From: a virus
Reading direction: 5' to 3' (one strand)
DNA length: 64,000 nt
Virus record (IMG/VR): IMGVR_UViG_3300025626_000006
Span: 1 to 64,000 of that record
The position numbers and the translations under genes are program-made. Shown here piece by piece: positions 8,001-14,925 of this stretch; positions within the stretch are counted from its first letter, which is position 1; each line of letters starts with the position of its first letter. The notes under the pieces were generated by a model. That model was not told the origin of the DNA and did not search any database. It saw only the letters and a list, made by a program, of their open reading frames with translations.

Positions 8001-9593
8001 TGGTAAATCAGTATTCGATACAACTCGGTTACCATCAAATCCTATAAAGGAAGATGTAGCGACTGACATTGAAGCCGTTTGACTATTTGATATAGCAGAC
8101 CCAGTGAATGTATTTAAAGCCGTTAAACTTGTTTGAGCTGACCCAGTAAATGTATTTAAAGGTACAATGTTAGTAGAACCACCACCAAACCCTAAAGCGG
8201 TTATTTGATTTGATGAGGATACGACACCTGATGGTAAATTAGCTTTTACATTAATAGCATCTGTAACATCAGCACTTGCTTCAATTAAATCTAATTTATT
8301 ATGGTCTGCTGTTGTAAAATCATTAGTGGTTAATCCACCATCACCTACAACTGGTTTATTTGCAATATTGTTAAAGTTTACTTGAGCTGATGAACTAATT
8401 GTTCCACCAGGTAAAGTAGATGACCCAAATCCAGCTTGTGATATTGAACGTGATACTTCAGTATCAAAATCTGTTATACTCGAAGTTGTAATTGAACCTA
8501 CTGATGTTAGGTATGAACTTGAAGCTGCATTTAGAGCATTTATACTTGTTTGAGCTGAACCTGTAAAGTTATTTAAAGGTGTAGCGTTGAATGACCCACC
8601 ACCACCAAAACCTAAAGCGGTTATTTGTGCTGATGAAGATACTGTACCACTTGGGACTGATGTTAGGTATGAACTTGAAGCTACGTTTAAGGCAGTTATA
8701 CTTGTTTGAGCTGAACCTGTAAAAGTATTTAGTGCACTAATGTCCGTAGAACCACCACCTTGTCCAAATCCACTACTTGCGGCTGATGCCGAAATGTATG
8801 AATCAGTTACTACTGATGTTATCTGAGATGAACCTGAAATCGTTCCACTTGGAACTGATGTTAGATATGAACTTGAAGCTGCATTTAGAGCATTTATACT
8901 CGTTTGAGCTGAACCTGTAAAAGTATTTAGTGATGATATGTCTGTATGTGATGAACTTACAAGACCACTTGGTACATTATCTAAATTAGACCAATCAATT
9001 GACCCAGTAATTCCACCATTAACTTCAAAAGACCCAGTTACTTGTAAATCTGCACTTACTTTATAGTAACCAGACCCAGTCGTCCATATAGATGAACCAC
9101 CGGCTCCACCACCACCACCTAATGATGATAAATCAACAACATTTCCTTCTGATATACTTAATTCTTTAGATACTTGGTTGAATGTAAGTGTCTGATTGTC
9201 ACCACTAGCCTCTACTTGAGTTAAACGAGTGGATATTGAACCACTATCTGTTTCTAAAGAAGAAACTCTAGCTTTTATTGAACCACTTTCAGTATTTAAT
9301 GCAACAATACTACTTGTTATAGCTTCTATACTATCTACTCTACTATCTAATATAGCTTTTTCACTTTCGACTGTTGTAAGTCGAGTGGATACTGACGCAG
9401 ATGTAGCTAAGTTTGTAACTTGTCTAAAGTTATTGTTAGCTACAATTGAATTTTTTTGAAATGCAGAAATAGTTACAGGTCTATTAGAAATAGAATTGTA
9501 ATTAATCTGGTTTGATGACGACACAACTCCGTTAGAAGCCGTTATATCGCCATAAAATGACCCACTAAAGGAACCTGAATAGTCAAATGACAT
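5085..9593 (-). CDS. Long tail fibre/adhesin with cadherin-like repeats (1502 aa)
   Basis: Residues about 1-520 hold repeated fibre-shaft units (LNTFTGSAQTS[IL], ASSSYLTSVPSG, SSSAQITALGFGGG). From about 540 to 1330 come tandem beta-sandwich domains with cadherin/VCBS-like features: N-x-A-P linkers, E-N-S starts, and acidic D-D-E-S-D-E or D-S-E-G-D turns likely to bind calcium. The C-terminal ~170 residues are distinct and could be the receptor-binding tip. A GGAG sequence precedes the start at 9593 and a TATTTATA box lies 34 bases upstream. It is almost certainly a surface-exposed virion fibre; the host ligand is unknown. Confidence 0.8.
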   Translation of the reverse strand: MSFDYSGSFSGSFYGDITASNGVVSSSNQINYNSISNRPVTISAFQKNSIVANNNFRQVTNLATSASVSTRLTTVESEKAILDSRVDSIEAITSSIVALNTESGSIKARVSSLETDSGSISTRLTQVEASGDNQTLTFNQVSKELSISEGNVVDLSSLGGGGGAGGSSIWTTGSGYYKVSADLQVTGSFEVNGGITGSIDWSNLDNVPSGLVSSSHTDISSLNTFTGSAQTSINALNAASSSYLTSVPSGTISGSSQITSVVTDSYISASAASSGFGQGGGSTDISALNTFTGSAQTSITALNVASSSYLTSVPSGTVSSSAQITALGFGGGGSFNATPLNNFTGSAQTSINALNAASSSYLTSVGSITTSSITDFDTEVSRSISQAGFGSSTLPGGTISSSAQVNFNNIANKPVVGDGGLTTNDFTTADHNKLDLIEASADVTDAINVKANLPSGVVSSSNQITALGFGGGSTNIVPLNTFTGSAQTSLTALNTFTGSAISNSQTASMSVATSSFIGFDGNRVVSNTDLPSGIYNTNFGTTTSLSDFVSKVFFPNTVPTINTNGFTIGEFVVSGSTIGTITGTDAEGQSFTFRTASSYSADKFKISTAGAVTLNTKSTASLNTDSTPGSGSHPIQVEAVDTFGGVGSKTIYIRVTPNTAPKWRQTSVGGSIITNFTHSLNENSTAGNNKVRVYFTDDESDEITIKSGSVNMNGFTFTKYGTYVQLNQTTASLDFEVTPKYEIVLTASDEHHVSGDDSEGVAYLPFRVSVVDNVIPTVNNQTLSSINENSADGASLGTITANDSEGDTIVFSNFTLLKAFKNGVNTNITSSLGGVSLYNPHSNPFQCSSAGVVTRKNGIYLNSDIADRYVYQVTVKDAFNTTEDTGEITIPITADATSAVSDNWTNLYIIESATSGDNIKVNADGLTGNTATWTSAVSQRWSLGTVTGNLVSLSTATGSSTTLQIGNLSGSAYASGSTISVAVTASEHGFETTKQFIDVDINVVKNNPPSVSFNNQSENLNTNGARSGSTLSVISFTDAESNNLNHPSFVFTDPSGQLNTVKDGNTYFVQAINNLSASTYQYTASIKDSHGFSTGVGKHTNTIAQAGNGTLGGDTTSYIIESGLNNEAIRDASGFGAGNPSQVTVSYSPTYNSAAVQSFTSSNASVSIDNSGNLTMGVALNGSSTGSGDVITSTITYRDQYDNVGTGTLTLNVFANQAPTATFSEVGANMTASVAASTNLTTITITDTESDTPFSASLGGTHAGNLKLVPQNANSSSYQLQNTGIISSGVTYNYSASVHDNFGKSTSYNKSITIIDQKALVYGYGWNGGSAASQAAAIAAMGDSGADGIGITSGSVISHLQSGSLGTTFNPTYVGGTMTLHKSGSLNTLSDSAGTGTSTFGHFNFSSGGSQRLIILFASASNQLGKPVSMYDGVPPDSTGTPKEYYVYAKDASIPGTIGTGVYYFDLENAHQGYNRWGMIFAEGENTNNSRYYIMPDSASAP

Positions 9594-9626
9594 CTATAAT
9601 CTCCAAATATTTAACACTTTTATACA

Positions 9627-9634
9627 TATAAATA
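9627..9634 (-). promoter_or_regulatory. Candidate late promoter box (TATTTATA)
   Basis: The coding strand reads ATATTTATA in the 65-base gap between the PhoH gene and the 1502-residue fibre gene, 34 bases upstream of the fibre start. A GGAG ribosome site lies between the box and the ATG. Confidence 0.55.
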
Positions 9635-9658
9635 TGTTTCTTTTTTCCTAATAGTTAC

Positions 9659-10321
9659 TTATTCAAAAGAAAACAGCAATCGTAACACTTCGTCAAGGGA
9701 TTCGTGTCTATGGTTATCCTTGAGGTTTATTGTATATACATATGTAGATTCTTTTAATTTGTGTACTTCATGTACAGCTGAATCATTTGCAAACTTTAGG
9801 TCAATTTGTTGCGGGTCTCCACACAACATCATTGTTGACCCCTTACCTAATCTTCCCAACACCATACTAAGTTGTTGTTTTGTTAAGTTTTGAAATTCGT
9901 CTACTATAACTATTGAATTATCAAAAGTTCTTCCTCTAAAATGTGATAAAGATACCAATTCAATATTTTCATCCTTCTCCATCTTTTCCAATATAGCTGG
10001 TTTGTTGTAAACCTTTCTCATATTAGAGCGAATTGGAACTAGCCAAGGCTCCATCTTCTCATTAAGTGAGCCAGGAAGAAATCCATTGTCCTCATTTGAG
10101 ATAGTTGGTCTCGTTATTACAATTTTATTTACATTCCGTTTAAAATAAGAATCTAATGCTACTTGAACTGCTAATAATGTTTTACCACTACCCGCCTTTC
10201 CTAAGATAAAATTAAATGGATGTTTTAAAACATTAGATTTTGCGACTTTTTGTTCGTCTGATAATGTTAGTGAAAACTTTATGGCTCCTTTAGGAACTCG
10301 CTTTGTTGTATTGTCTGGCAT
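9659..10321 (-). CDS. phoH: PhoH-like ATPase
   Basis: This 220-residue protein is the single-domain PhoH type. Seen: Walker A GKAGSGKT at 41-48, ITRPTI at 69-74, Walker B IVIVDEFQN at 137-145 and GDPQQ at 168-172. The family is a P-loop ATPase related to helicase domains and is very common in marine phages; its role in infection is unsettled, with RNA metabolism and phosphate-stress links proposed. It sits behind the terminator that follows the major capsid gene and has its own TATTTATA box, so it is probably transcribed separately from gp23. An AGGA precedes the start. Confidence 0.93.
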   Translation of the reverse strand: MPDNTTKRVPKGAIKFSLTLSDEQKVAKSNVLKHPFNFILGKAGSGKTLLAVQVALDSYFKRNVNKIVITRPTISNEDNGFLPGSLNEKMEPWLVPIRSNMRKVYNKPAILEKMEKDENIELVSLSHFRGRTFDNSIVIVDEFQNLTKQQLSMVLGRLGKGSTMMLCGDPQQIDLKFANDSAVHEVHKLKESTYVYTINLKDNHRHESLDEVLRLLFSFE

Positions 10322-10362
10322 ATACTATCCTATTTAGATGTTATTGTGTAACTTTACTTTAG

Positions 10363-10370
10363 TATAAATA
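10363..10370 (-). promoter_or_regulatory. Candidate late promoter box (TATTTATA)
   Basis: The coding strand reads CATATTTATAC, 42 bases upstream of the PhoH start. It begins about ten bases beyond the U-tract of the gp23 terminator, so termination is directly followed by re-initiation. Confidence 0.55.
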
Positions 10371-10380
10371 TGTTGCGCAT

Positions 10381-10407
10381 AAAAAAAGGGTGACCGAAGT
10401 CACCCTT
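10381..10407 (-). terminator. Rho-independent terminator after gp23
   Basis: Read on the minus strand: AAGGGTGAC, loop TTCG, GTCACCCTT, then seven T in total. The nine-pair stem is perfect (10386-10394 with 10399-10407) and is closed by the very stable C(UUCG)G tetraloop. It lies 38 bases past the gp23 stop. Confidence 0.93.
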
Positions 10408-10444
10408 AATTATTGATAATTAAATTTAATGTTTAATCAAATGA

Positions 10445-12079
10445 TTATGACATTATCTCTAATCCATGTACAAGTACCTTACCGTAGAACTCACCTCTTA
10501 CCATTTGTTTAGCGTAACGTGTCATTACACCTTTTCTTGGCGTGAAGTTTTTCGGGTCATACACAAGTGGAGTCATGATTAATGGAATGTACGGAGCGTA
10601 AACTGCACCAGTTTCCAAGAATTGAGAACCTTTGAATCCTAATAGGATTACATTTTCTTTCATGTATGGGTTTTTGTAAACTTGATATCTGTTAGCGAAT
10701 GAACCTACTTGAGAAACTCCCATAGCAAATTGCATTTCGTTACCTGTACCACTAGCAGCAAATCCTGGAATTGATTCTAAGATAGTTGCAACATCAGGAG
10801 AAACTACCATAAAGTTAGCTCCACCTCTCATAGTCTTAGAGTGAATCTGGTTAGAAACTCTCTGTAACTGAGTACCTAAAGTCTGGAACCATTGTTGTTG
10901 AGTATATCTTTCAACATTAGCGTTAAGACCTGAAGATGTGAAACCACTTCCGTTCCATGAATATCCGATTCTTGCAGACCAGTATCCAGTTGTTAAAGCA
11001 TTTTCTAATAACATATCTAAGATTTCTAAATCAATCTCTTGAGAGATGTACTCAGATAACATAGAAGTTAATTCTGCTTCAGCATCTACTGAATGGTAAG
11101 CATTTAAATCTTGTGCGAACTCAGGCGTCCATTGTGCTTTTAACTTTCTTGTCTTAGCAACGATTGGTACACTTCTAAGTTCAACGTTTAATTCAGGAAT
11201 TCCTAAATCTGTAGCGTCAGAATCTGTGTTCTCAAAATCACCTCTTGAAATATCAGTAGGTTGTTTTTGATAGTTAACAACAACTTGGTCAAGTACAGTT
11301 GCAGCTGCAGAAGCTTTAACGATAAATTCAACATTGTTTCCAACTAATTTAGTGTATCTTGGGTAGCTATCAGCAATACCAGAACCTGAAATACTGAAAG
11401 CTCTTACACCTTCTAAATCAGGGTTAGTCATAGAACCTTTAGCAACAGTTACTTTTCTAAGTAAAGCAAAGTCACCAGCAGCAGCAGCTTCTAATGATGC
11501 AGAAAATTCTGAATCATAATCAACAGCAGCCAAATCAACTGAACCAGTTGCGATTTCTGTGTTAGATGCAGCAGCAGCGATTCCTAATGCAACAGTTGAA
11601 GCTTCATTGATTGAATAACCAAATCTACCTGCCCCATAAAGACCTTCACTAGCTTTAGCAGCAGTTTCAGTAATACCGAAAACTGAGTCAGTTTGTGAAT
11701 CTTTTCCAGCACCAGTTTCAAAGTTTGGTTGTGCTGTTCCATACTTAAAGTCTAAATAAAATACTAGACCTGAAGGTAAGTTCATCGGTTGAACCGAAAC
11801 GAATTCTTTAGCAGCGATTTCGCTGAAAATTCTTCTTACTAATGGTAATGCAACACCAGCCCACTCTTCAGAGTTTGCAGATGTTCCTGTTGAAGAAGCT
11901 TCTTTTACTAATTCTCTTGCTTGATTTTCAAGTAGAGTAGCAATAGCGCTTCTTTCGAAATCAGACTCGATACCTTCTAAAAGGCCAGTCTTGTTCCACT
12001 TAGATACAAGACCTTTTGACTCTTCAGACATTTTCTTGTTAAATCCAGCGGATTCTTTTAATAATGAATTTGTATCCAT
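10445..12079 (-). CDS. 23: Major capsid protein gp23
   Basis: This 544-residue protein builds the hexameric lattice of the T4-type head. Typical gp23 features: an N-terminal helical prohead region (residues about 1-65), a MNLPSGLVFYLDFKYG strand near 100-117, a variable Ala-rich insert, and a conserved C-terminal half ending with IPLIMTPLVYDPKNFTPRKG and YGKVLVHGLEIMS. The N-terminus (MDTNSLLKE then S) and a later LVKE-A site near residue 60 fit hydrophobic-X-Glu cleavage by the prohead protease gp21. AGAGGAAA lies upstream of the ATG. The gene follows gp22 directly and ends at a strong terminator, as expected for the most abundant virion protein. Confidence 0.95.
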   Translation of the reverse strand: MDTNSLLKESAGFNKKMSEESKGLVSKWNKTGLLEGIESDFERSAIATLLENQARELVKEASSTGTSANSEEWAGVALPLVRRIFSEIAAKEFVSVQPMNLPSGLVFYLDFKYGTAQPNFETGAGKDSQTDSVFGITETAAKASEGLYGAGRFGYSINEASTVALGIAAAASNTEIATGSVDLAAVDYDSEFSASLEAAAAGDFALLRKVTVAKGSMTNPDLEGVRAFSISGSGIADSYPRYTKLVGNNVEFIVKASAAATVLDQVVVNYQKQPTDISRGDFENTDSDATDLGIPELNVELRSVPIVAKTRKLKAQWTPEFAQDLNAYHSVDAEAELTSMLSEYISQEIDLEILDMLLENALTTGYWSARIGYSWNGSGFTSSGLNANVERYTQQQWFQTLGTQLQRVSNQIHSKTMRGGANFMVVSPDVATILESIPGFAASGTGNEMQFAMGVSQVGSFANRYQVYKNPYMKENVILLGFKGSQFLETGAVYAPYIPLIMTPLVYDPKNFTPRKGVMTRYAKQMVRGEFYGKVLVHGLEIMS

Positions 12080-12105
12080 AATATTATTTTCCTCTATTTT
12101 TTAAA

Positions 12106-13197
12106 TTATTTTACTAATCCAGCCAATTTCTTAAATCGGTTGGCTACTTCGTTACCTTCTGAGATTATTGATTTACTTGGAGCAGAAGATTTAGTTGGTT
12201 TAGAAGCCAAAGACTCTTTTACAATTGTCTTAGTTTTCTTAGCAACGTTTAAATTCTCACCTAGTGTAGAAAATACTAACTTAACTTCTCTTAAGTTTGC
12301 AGCTCTATCAAAGTTCTCGATAACTTTAATTTTTTGTGACTCGTTCAAATCAAAAGTTCTGAATAGTTTATTAGTATAAAGTAGTTTAGCGTTTAATAAA
12401 TTTACTTCGTTGATTGTACCTTGTAAAGACTTAATAGTCTCATAAGCTTCTTCCAACTCAGCTTCTTTGTTATCTTCTTCTTCTTTTACTTCTTCTTCTT
12501 CGTTTTCTTTTAATTCTTCTTCGTCAGACTCTTCTTCTTCAGTCATTTCTTTTAAAGTAGCGATGATTTCGTCTAAGTTAAGCTCTTCGTCTTCTTCTTT
12601 TACTTCGTCTTCTTCTTCTTCTTCTTTAAGTTCTTCAACTTCGTCTTCTTCGTCTTCTTCTTCGTTGATTGAAGCTTCAAGTTCAGCGATTACAGATTCT
12701 AAGTCAAGTTCATCTTCTTCTTCCATTTCATCTTCTTCAGATTCGTCTGCAGGTACAGCTTCAGCTTCTTCAGCTTCTTCTTCACCATGCATTTCATCTT
12801 CGTGAGATTCGATTTCATCAGATGCGATGTCTTTTACTTCTTCTTCTTCGTCAGACTCTAACTCTTCTTCAACTTCTTCTTCTTTTACTTCTTCTTCTTC
12901 AGATACTTCTTCACCTTCTTCAGATTCTTCTACTTCTTCTTCAGACTCTTCTACGTCTTCTGATTCGTAAGTTTCTTCAACTTCTTCTTCAGATTTCATA
13001 TCAGACATCTCAGCAGAGATTTCTTCTTCTTCTTCAATTTCTTCATCGTCAAGCTCTTCAGCTATCTTATGAGATAACATTGATTGAAGTTTAGGTGTAA
13101 AAGCTTCTTCAAGTGCCATTTTTGCGTTAGCTAGTGCAGTTTCTTTTACTGCTTTAGCATCGGCAATAGCTTCTTTTAATAAATCAGATTTAGCCAT
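12106..13197 (-). CDS. 22: Prohead core scaffold protein gp22-like
   Basis: This 363-residue protein has an alpha-helical N-terminus (residues 1-50) starting MAKSDLLKE-A, then a long, extremely acidic Glu/Asp region (about 50-245), then a helical C-terminus ending in VANRFKKLAGLVK. T4 gp22 has a comparable layout and a similar V-A-x-R-F end. The T4 protein forms the inner scaffold around which gp23 assembles and is later cut to peptides. Position directly upstream of gp23 supports the call. An AAGGAG ribosome site is present, one of the strongest in the window. Overall identity to T4 gp22 is probably low, so the call rests on architecture and synteny. Confidence 0.82.
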   Translation of the reverse strand: MAKSDLLKEAIADAKAVKETALANAKMALEEAFTPKLQSMLSHKIAEELDDEEIEEEEEISAEMSDMKSEEEVEETYESEDVEESEEEVEESEEGEEVSEEEEVKEEEVEEELESDEEEEVKDIASDEIESHEDEMHGEEEAEEAEAVPADESEEDEMEEEDELDLESVIAELEASINEEEDEEDEVEELKEEEEEDEVKEEDEELNLDEIIATLKEMTEEEESDEEELKENEEEEVKEEEDNKEAELEEAYETIKSLQGTINEVNLLNAKLLYTNKLFRTFDLNESQKIKVIENFDRAANLREVKLVFSTLGENLNVAKKTKTIVKESLASKPTKSSAPSKSIISEGNEVANRFKKLAGLVK

Positions 13198-13305
13198 TAC
13201 AGTTCTCCTTAATTAAATTTTGGATAATAAGATTATTTGGAATCTTAATAGAATATTTCTATTGTTGTGTTGTGACCACACATTGGGGAGTGGTATTCTT
13301 GAGGT

Positions 13306-13313
13306 AATAAATA
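13306..13313 (-). promoter_or_regulatory. Candidate late promoter box (variant TATTTATT)
   Basis: The coding strand reads ATATTTATTA, differing from the common box only in the last core base. It lies 109 bases upstream of the gp22 start in the 152-base gap after the bS21 gene, the largest gap in the window. Weak AT-rich hairpins are near it, for example 13325-13342. Confidence 0.4.
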
Positions 13314-13349
13314 TGGTAATAAACTTAAAAACGTTTAAGTGTTTACCAA

Positions 13350-13598
13350 TTATTGTTCTCTTTTGTTTCTTAGCCATTCTGCTCGAATAGCATCGTCCAT
13401 CTTTTTTCGTTTTCTAGCTGATGGTTTGATAAACTCTTTTCGGTCTTTTAGCTCATCTAAGATTTCAGATTCCTTCATCTGTCTCTTAAAAAACTTTAAT
13501 GCTGCTTCAATGTTTCCATTAACTACTTTAGCCGCTCTAAATCTACCTGGAATCATCATTTGTTCTTTTCGAACTTTTCTATTATTGTTTCGTTGCAT
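13350..13598 (-). CDS. rpsU: Ribosomal protein bS21 homologue
   Basis: This 82-residue protein matches the bS21 pattern from residue 26 on: NGNIEAALKFFKRQMKESEIL, DELKDRKEF, KPSARKRKK and a basic C-terminal helix. The family binds the 30S platform near the 3' end of 16S rRNA and affects initiation; phage-encoded copies are known. The N-terminal ~25 residues are an extra basic, Arg/Asn-rich extension. The gene has no Shine-Dalgarno-like sequence, unlike most neighbours. It has a TATTTATA box and lies immediately after a terminator, so it may be controlled separately from the genes before it. Confidence 0.88.
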   Translation of the reverse strand: MQRNNNRKVRKEQMMIPGRFRAAKVVNGNIEAALKFFKRQMKESEILDELKDRKEFIKPSARKRKKMDDAIRAEWLRNKREQ

Positions 13599-13610
13599 AT
13601 ATAAGGTATA

Positions 13611-13644
13611 AAAAAATAAACACCTATCAGTTGTTGATAGGTGT
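13611..13644 (-). terminator. Rho-independent terminator between H1-like gene and bS21 gene
   Basis: Read on the minus strand: ACACCTATCA, loop ACAAC, TGATAGGTGT, then TTTATTTTTT. The ten-pair stem (13620-13629 with 13635-13644) is perfect. There is no T-run on the other side, so it works for leftward transcription. Confidence 0.9.
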
Positions 13645-13645
13645 A

Positions 13646-13653
13646 TATAAATA
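13646..13653 (-). promoter_or_regulatory. Candidate late promoter box (TATTTATA) abutting a terminator
   Basis: The coding strand reads AATATTTATATAC, 48 bases upstream of the bS21 start. The terminator stem begins two bases downstream, so a transcript from this box would probably start inside the stem and escape termination, while read-through from upstream would be stopped. Confidence 0.5.
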
Positions 13654-13680
13654 TTAAAAATAAATTAGTAAATTTAATTA

Positions 13681-13851
13681 TTACTTACTTTCGTCTACTG
13701 AAGCTTTTCTGTAATCGGTTACCAACTTTTTTATCTCTCCAATAGCTTTTCTTGCTCTACTCTTAGATGCTTTAGTTGTTCCATTGTGTTCTGCTTCAAA
13801 TGTTTCGTATAAATCTTTTATACTTTCAAAAATTTCTTGTGACTTTGCCAT
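13681..13851 (-). CDS. Histone H1-like (Hc1-type) small DNA-binding protein
   Basis: This 56-residue gene has a short helical N-terminus (SQEIFESIKDLYETFEAE), then N-G-T-T-K-A-S-K-S-R-A-R-K-A, then a helix EIKKLVTDYRKAS. The pattern N-x-x-A-x-x-R-x-R-K-x-[IM]-x-E-[IL]-K-x-L is that of the small H1-like proteins widespread in Bacteroidota. These are basic and thought to compact DNA. Here it lies among prohead genes and directly before a terminator, so it may help to condense genome DNA or alter host nucleoids. The start at 13851 is the only reasonable ATG. The net charge is less basic than in bacterial copies. Confidence 0.72.
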   Translation of the reverse strand: MAKSQEIFESIKDLYETFEAEHNGTTKASKSRARKAIGEIKKLVTDYRKASVDESK

Positions 13852-13879
13852 AACGTTTCTCTTTTTAAATTATTATTGT

Positions 13880-14584
13880 TTAACTTGCGAACTTCATTAG
13901 TTCTTTTACTTTCTTTTCCATAGCTGGTACTTTTAATCCATAGGTATTAGCCATTAAGGATTTCATATACCCACTATTAAGAAAATTTTGTAATTCTTTT
14001 TTTGTAGCTACTGATGAGTTAAAATCATTTTTAGATATTTTATCTAATTCTTCAGCTGATACTTTACCCTTCATGTAGGCGTTCATAGCATCTTGCTTGT
14101 AATTAAATTTAGCTTCTTCTAAATGTTTAATTGTGTCTTCTCTCATTGCTTTAGCTAAAGTTTTGATATGTTTCAATTCTTCTTTAGCACCTTTGAATTT
14201 AGCATATCTATCTAATCCCATAACACTCATAATACCTAATGATATGTGTAATCTAGCTTTAGCTGCTTTTGGATACTTTCTACCATAAGGAGATGAGTTA
14301 AACCAATCAATCATAGATTGTGCCATTTCTTTTGATAGTTTAATTCCTTCTACTCTATCAGTATTACCTTTTACAACCTGCTTTAATCCACCGATTGCTG
14401 AGATTTCATTGATTGACTCAACTACATTTTCTGATAAGTCATCAACACCTTGCTTCATATCAACAAATAGTTTTGTAAATTCTTTTTGTTTTTTAGAATC
14501 TAATTTTTTGATATTCTTAAGGTGTTTTTTTATCATGAAAGATAAATCAACTGAGATGTCTTGTAGTATTGCTGTGTAATTCAT
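13880..14584 (-). CDS. Head-region hypothetical protein (234 aa)
   Basis: The frame could start at 14632, but that would overlap the preceding gene by 43 bases. The ATG at 14584 (MNYTAILQDIS) has AGGAT upstream and lies five bases after the upstream stop, so I prefer it. The protein is predicted almost entirely alpha-helical and Lys-rich, with coiled-coil-like stretches (residues about 1-60 and 120-190). There is no membrane segment or catalytic motif. Position between gp21 and gp22 suggests a prohead core or internal protein; the family is not recognised. Confidence 0.65.
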   Translation of the reverse strand: MNYTAILQDISVDLSFMIKKHLKNIKKLDSKKQKEFTKLFVDMKQGVDDLSENVVESINEISAIGGLKQVVKGNTDRVEGIKLSKEMAQSMIDWFNSSPYGRKYPKAAKARLHISLGIMSVMGLDRYAKFKGAKEELKHIKTLAKAMREDTIKHLEEAKFNYKQDAMNAYMKGKVSAEELDKISKNDFNSSVATKKELQNFLNSGYMKSLMANTYGLKVPAMEKKVKELMKFAS

Positions 14585-14589
14585 TGTGG

Positions 14590-14925
14590 TTATCCTATTT
14601 TCTTTAAGGAGTGTGTTTGTGTAGCAATCCAATTTTTTCCAACACCAGCCATCTTAGCTGCTTTCTTAATAGCTTCAACTGTATTTCTTGCTTTTACTTT
14701 ATACACATTCTTCTTAGATAGTTTAACACCACCAAGATTCATATCTGAAAATCTCATTTCCCAAGTTGCAAATCCAGCTTCGTTGATTTCTTCAGATTCA
14801 TTTACTTTTTCATTCTTAACTGAATCCATCATTTCTTTAGCAGATACTTTCATAGTTTTTAATTTAGATGAAGGTAATTCGCCCAATCCAAAGGATTCAT
14901 TAATTAGTTTTTTTAATTTAATCAT
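14590..14925 (-). CDS. Prohead internal/core protein with gp21-type cleavage tag (111 aa)
   Basis: The N-terminus MIKLKKLINE followed by S closely resembles the capsid-targeting leader of T4 internal proteins, which gp21 removes after Glu. Two more such sites lie inside: K-V-N-E-S near residue 43 and E-I-N-E-A near 50. The C-terminal ~60 residues form a compact module (FATWEMRFSDMNLGG, NTVEAIKKAAKMAGVG) that would be the mature product. The start overlaps the upstream stop (ATGA-type), indicating translational coupling. The internal capsid location is inferred from the tag. Confidence 0.68.
   Translation of the reverse strand: MIKLKKLINESFGLGELPSSKLKTMKVSAKEMMDSVKNEKVNESEEINEAGFATWEMRFSDMNLGGVKLSKKNVYKVKARNTVEAIKKAAKMAGVGKNWIATQTHSLKKIG

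Noticed and set aside
12467-13094. Plus-strand Ser-rich and Leu-rich frames opposite the scaffold gene
   Set aside because: They are the complements of the Glu-rich codons of gp22; low complexity only.
14585-14632. Longer start (MDCYTNTLLKE) for the 13880 gene
   Set aside because: It would overlap the upstream gene by 43 bases and has a poor ribosome site; ATG 14584 is better placed. The LLKE in the extension is noted but may be chance.
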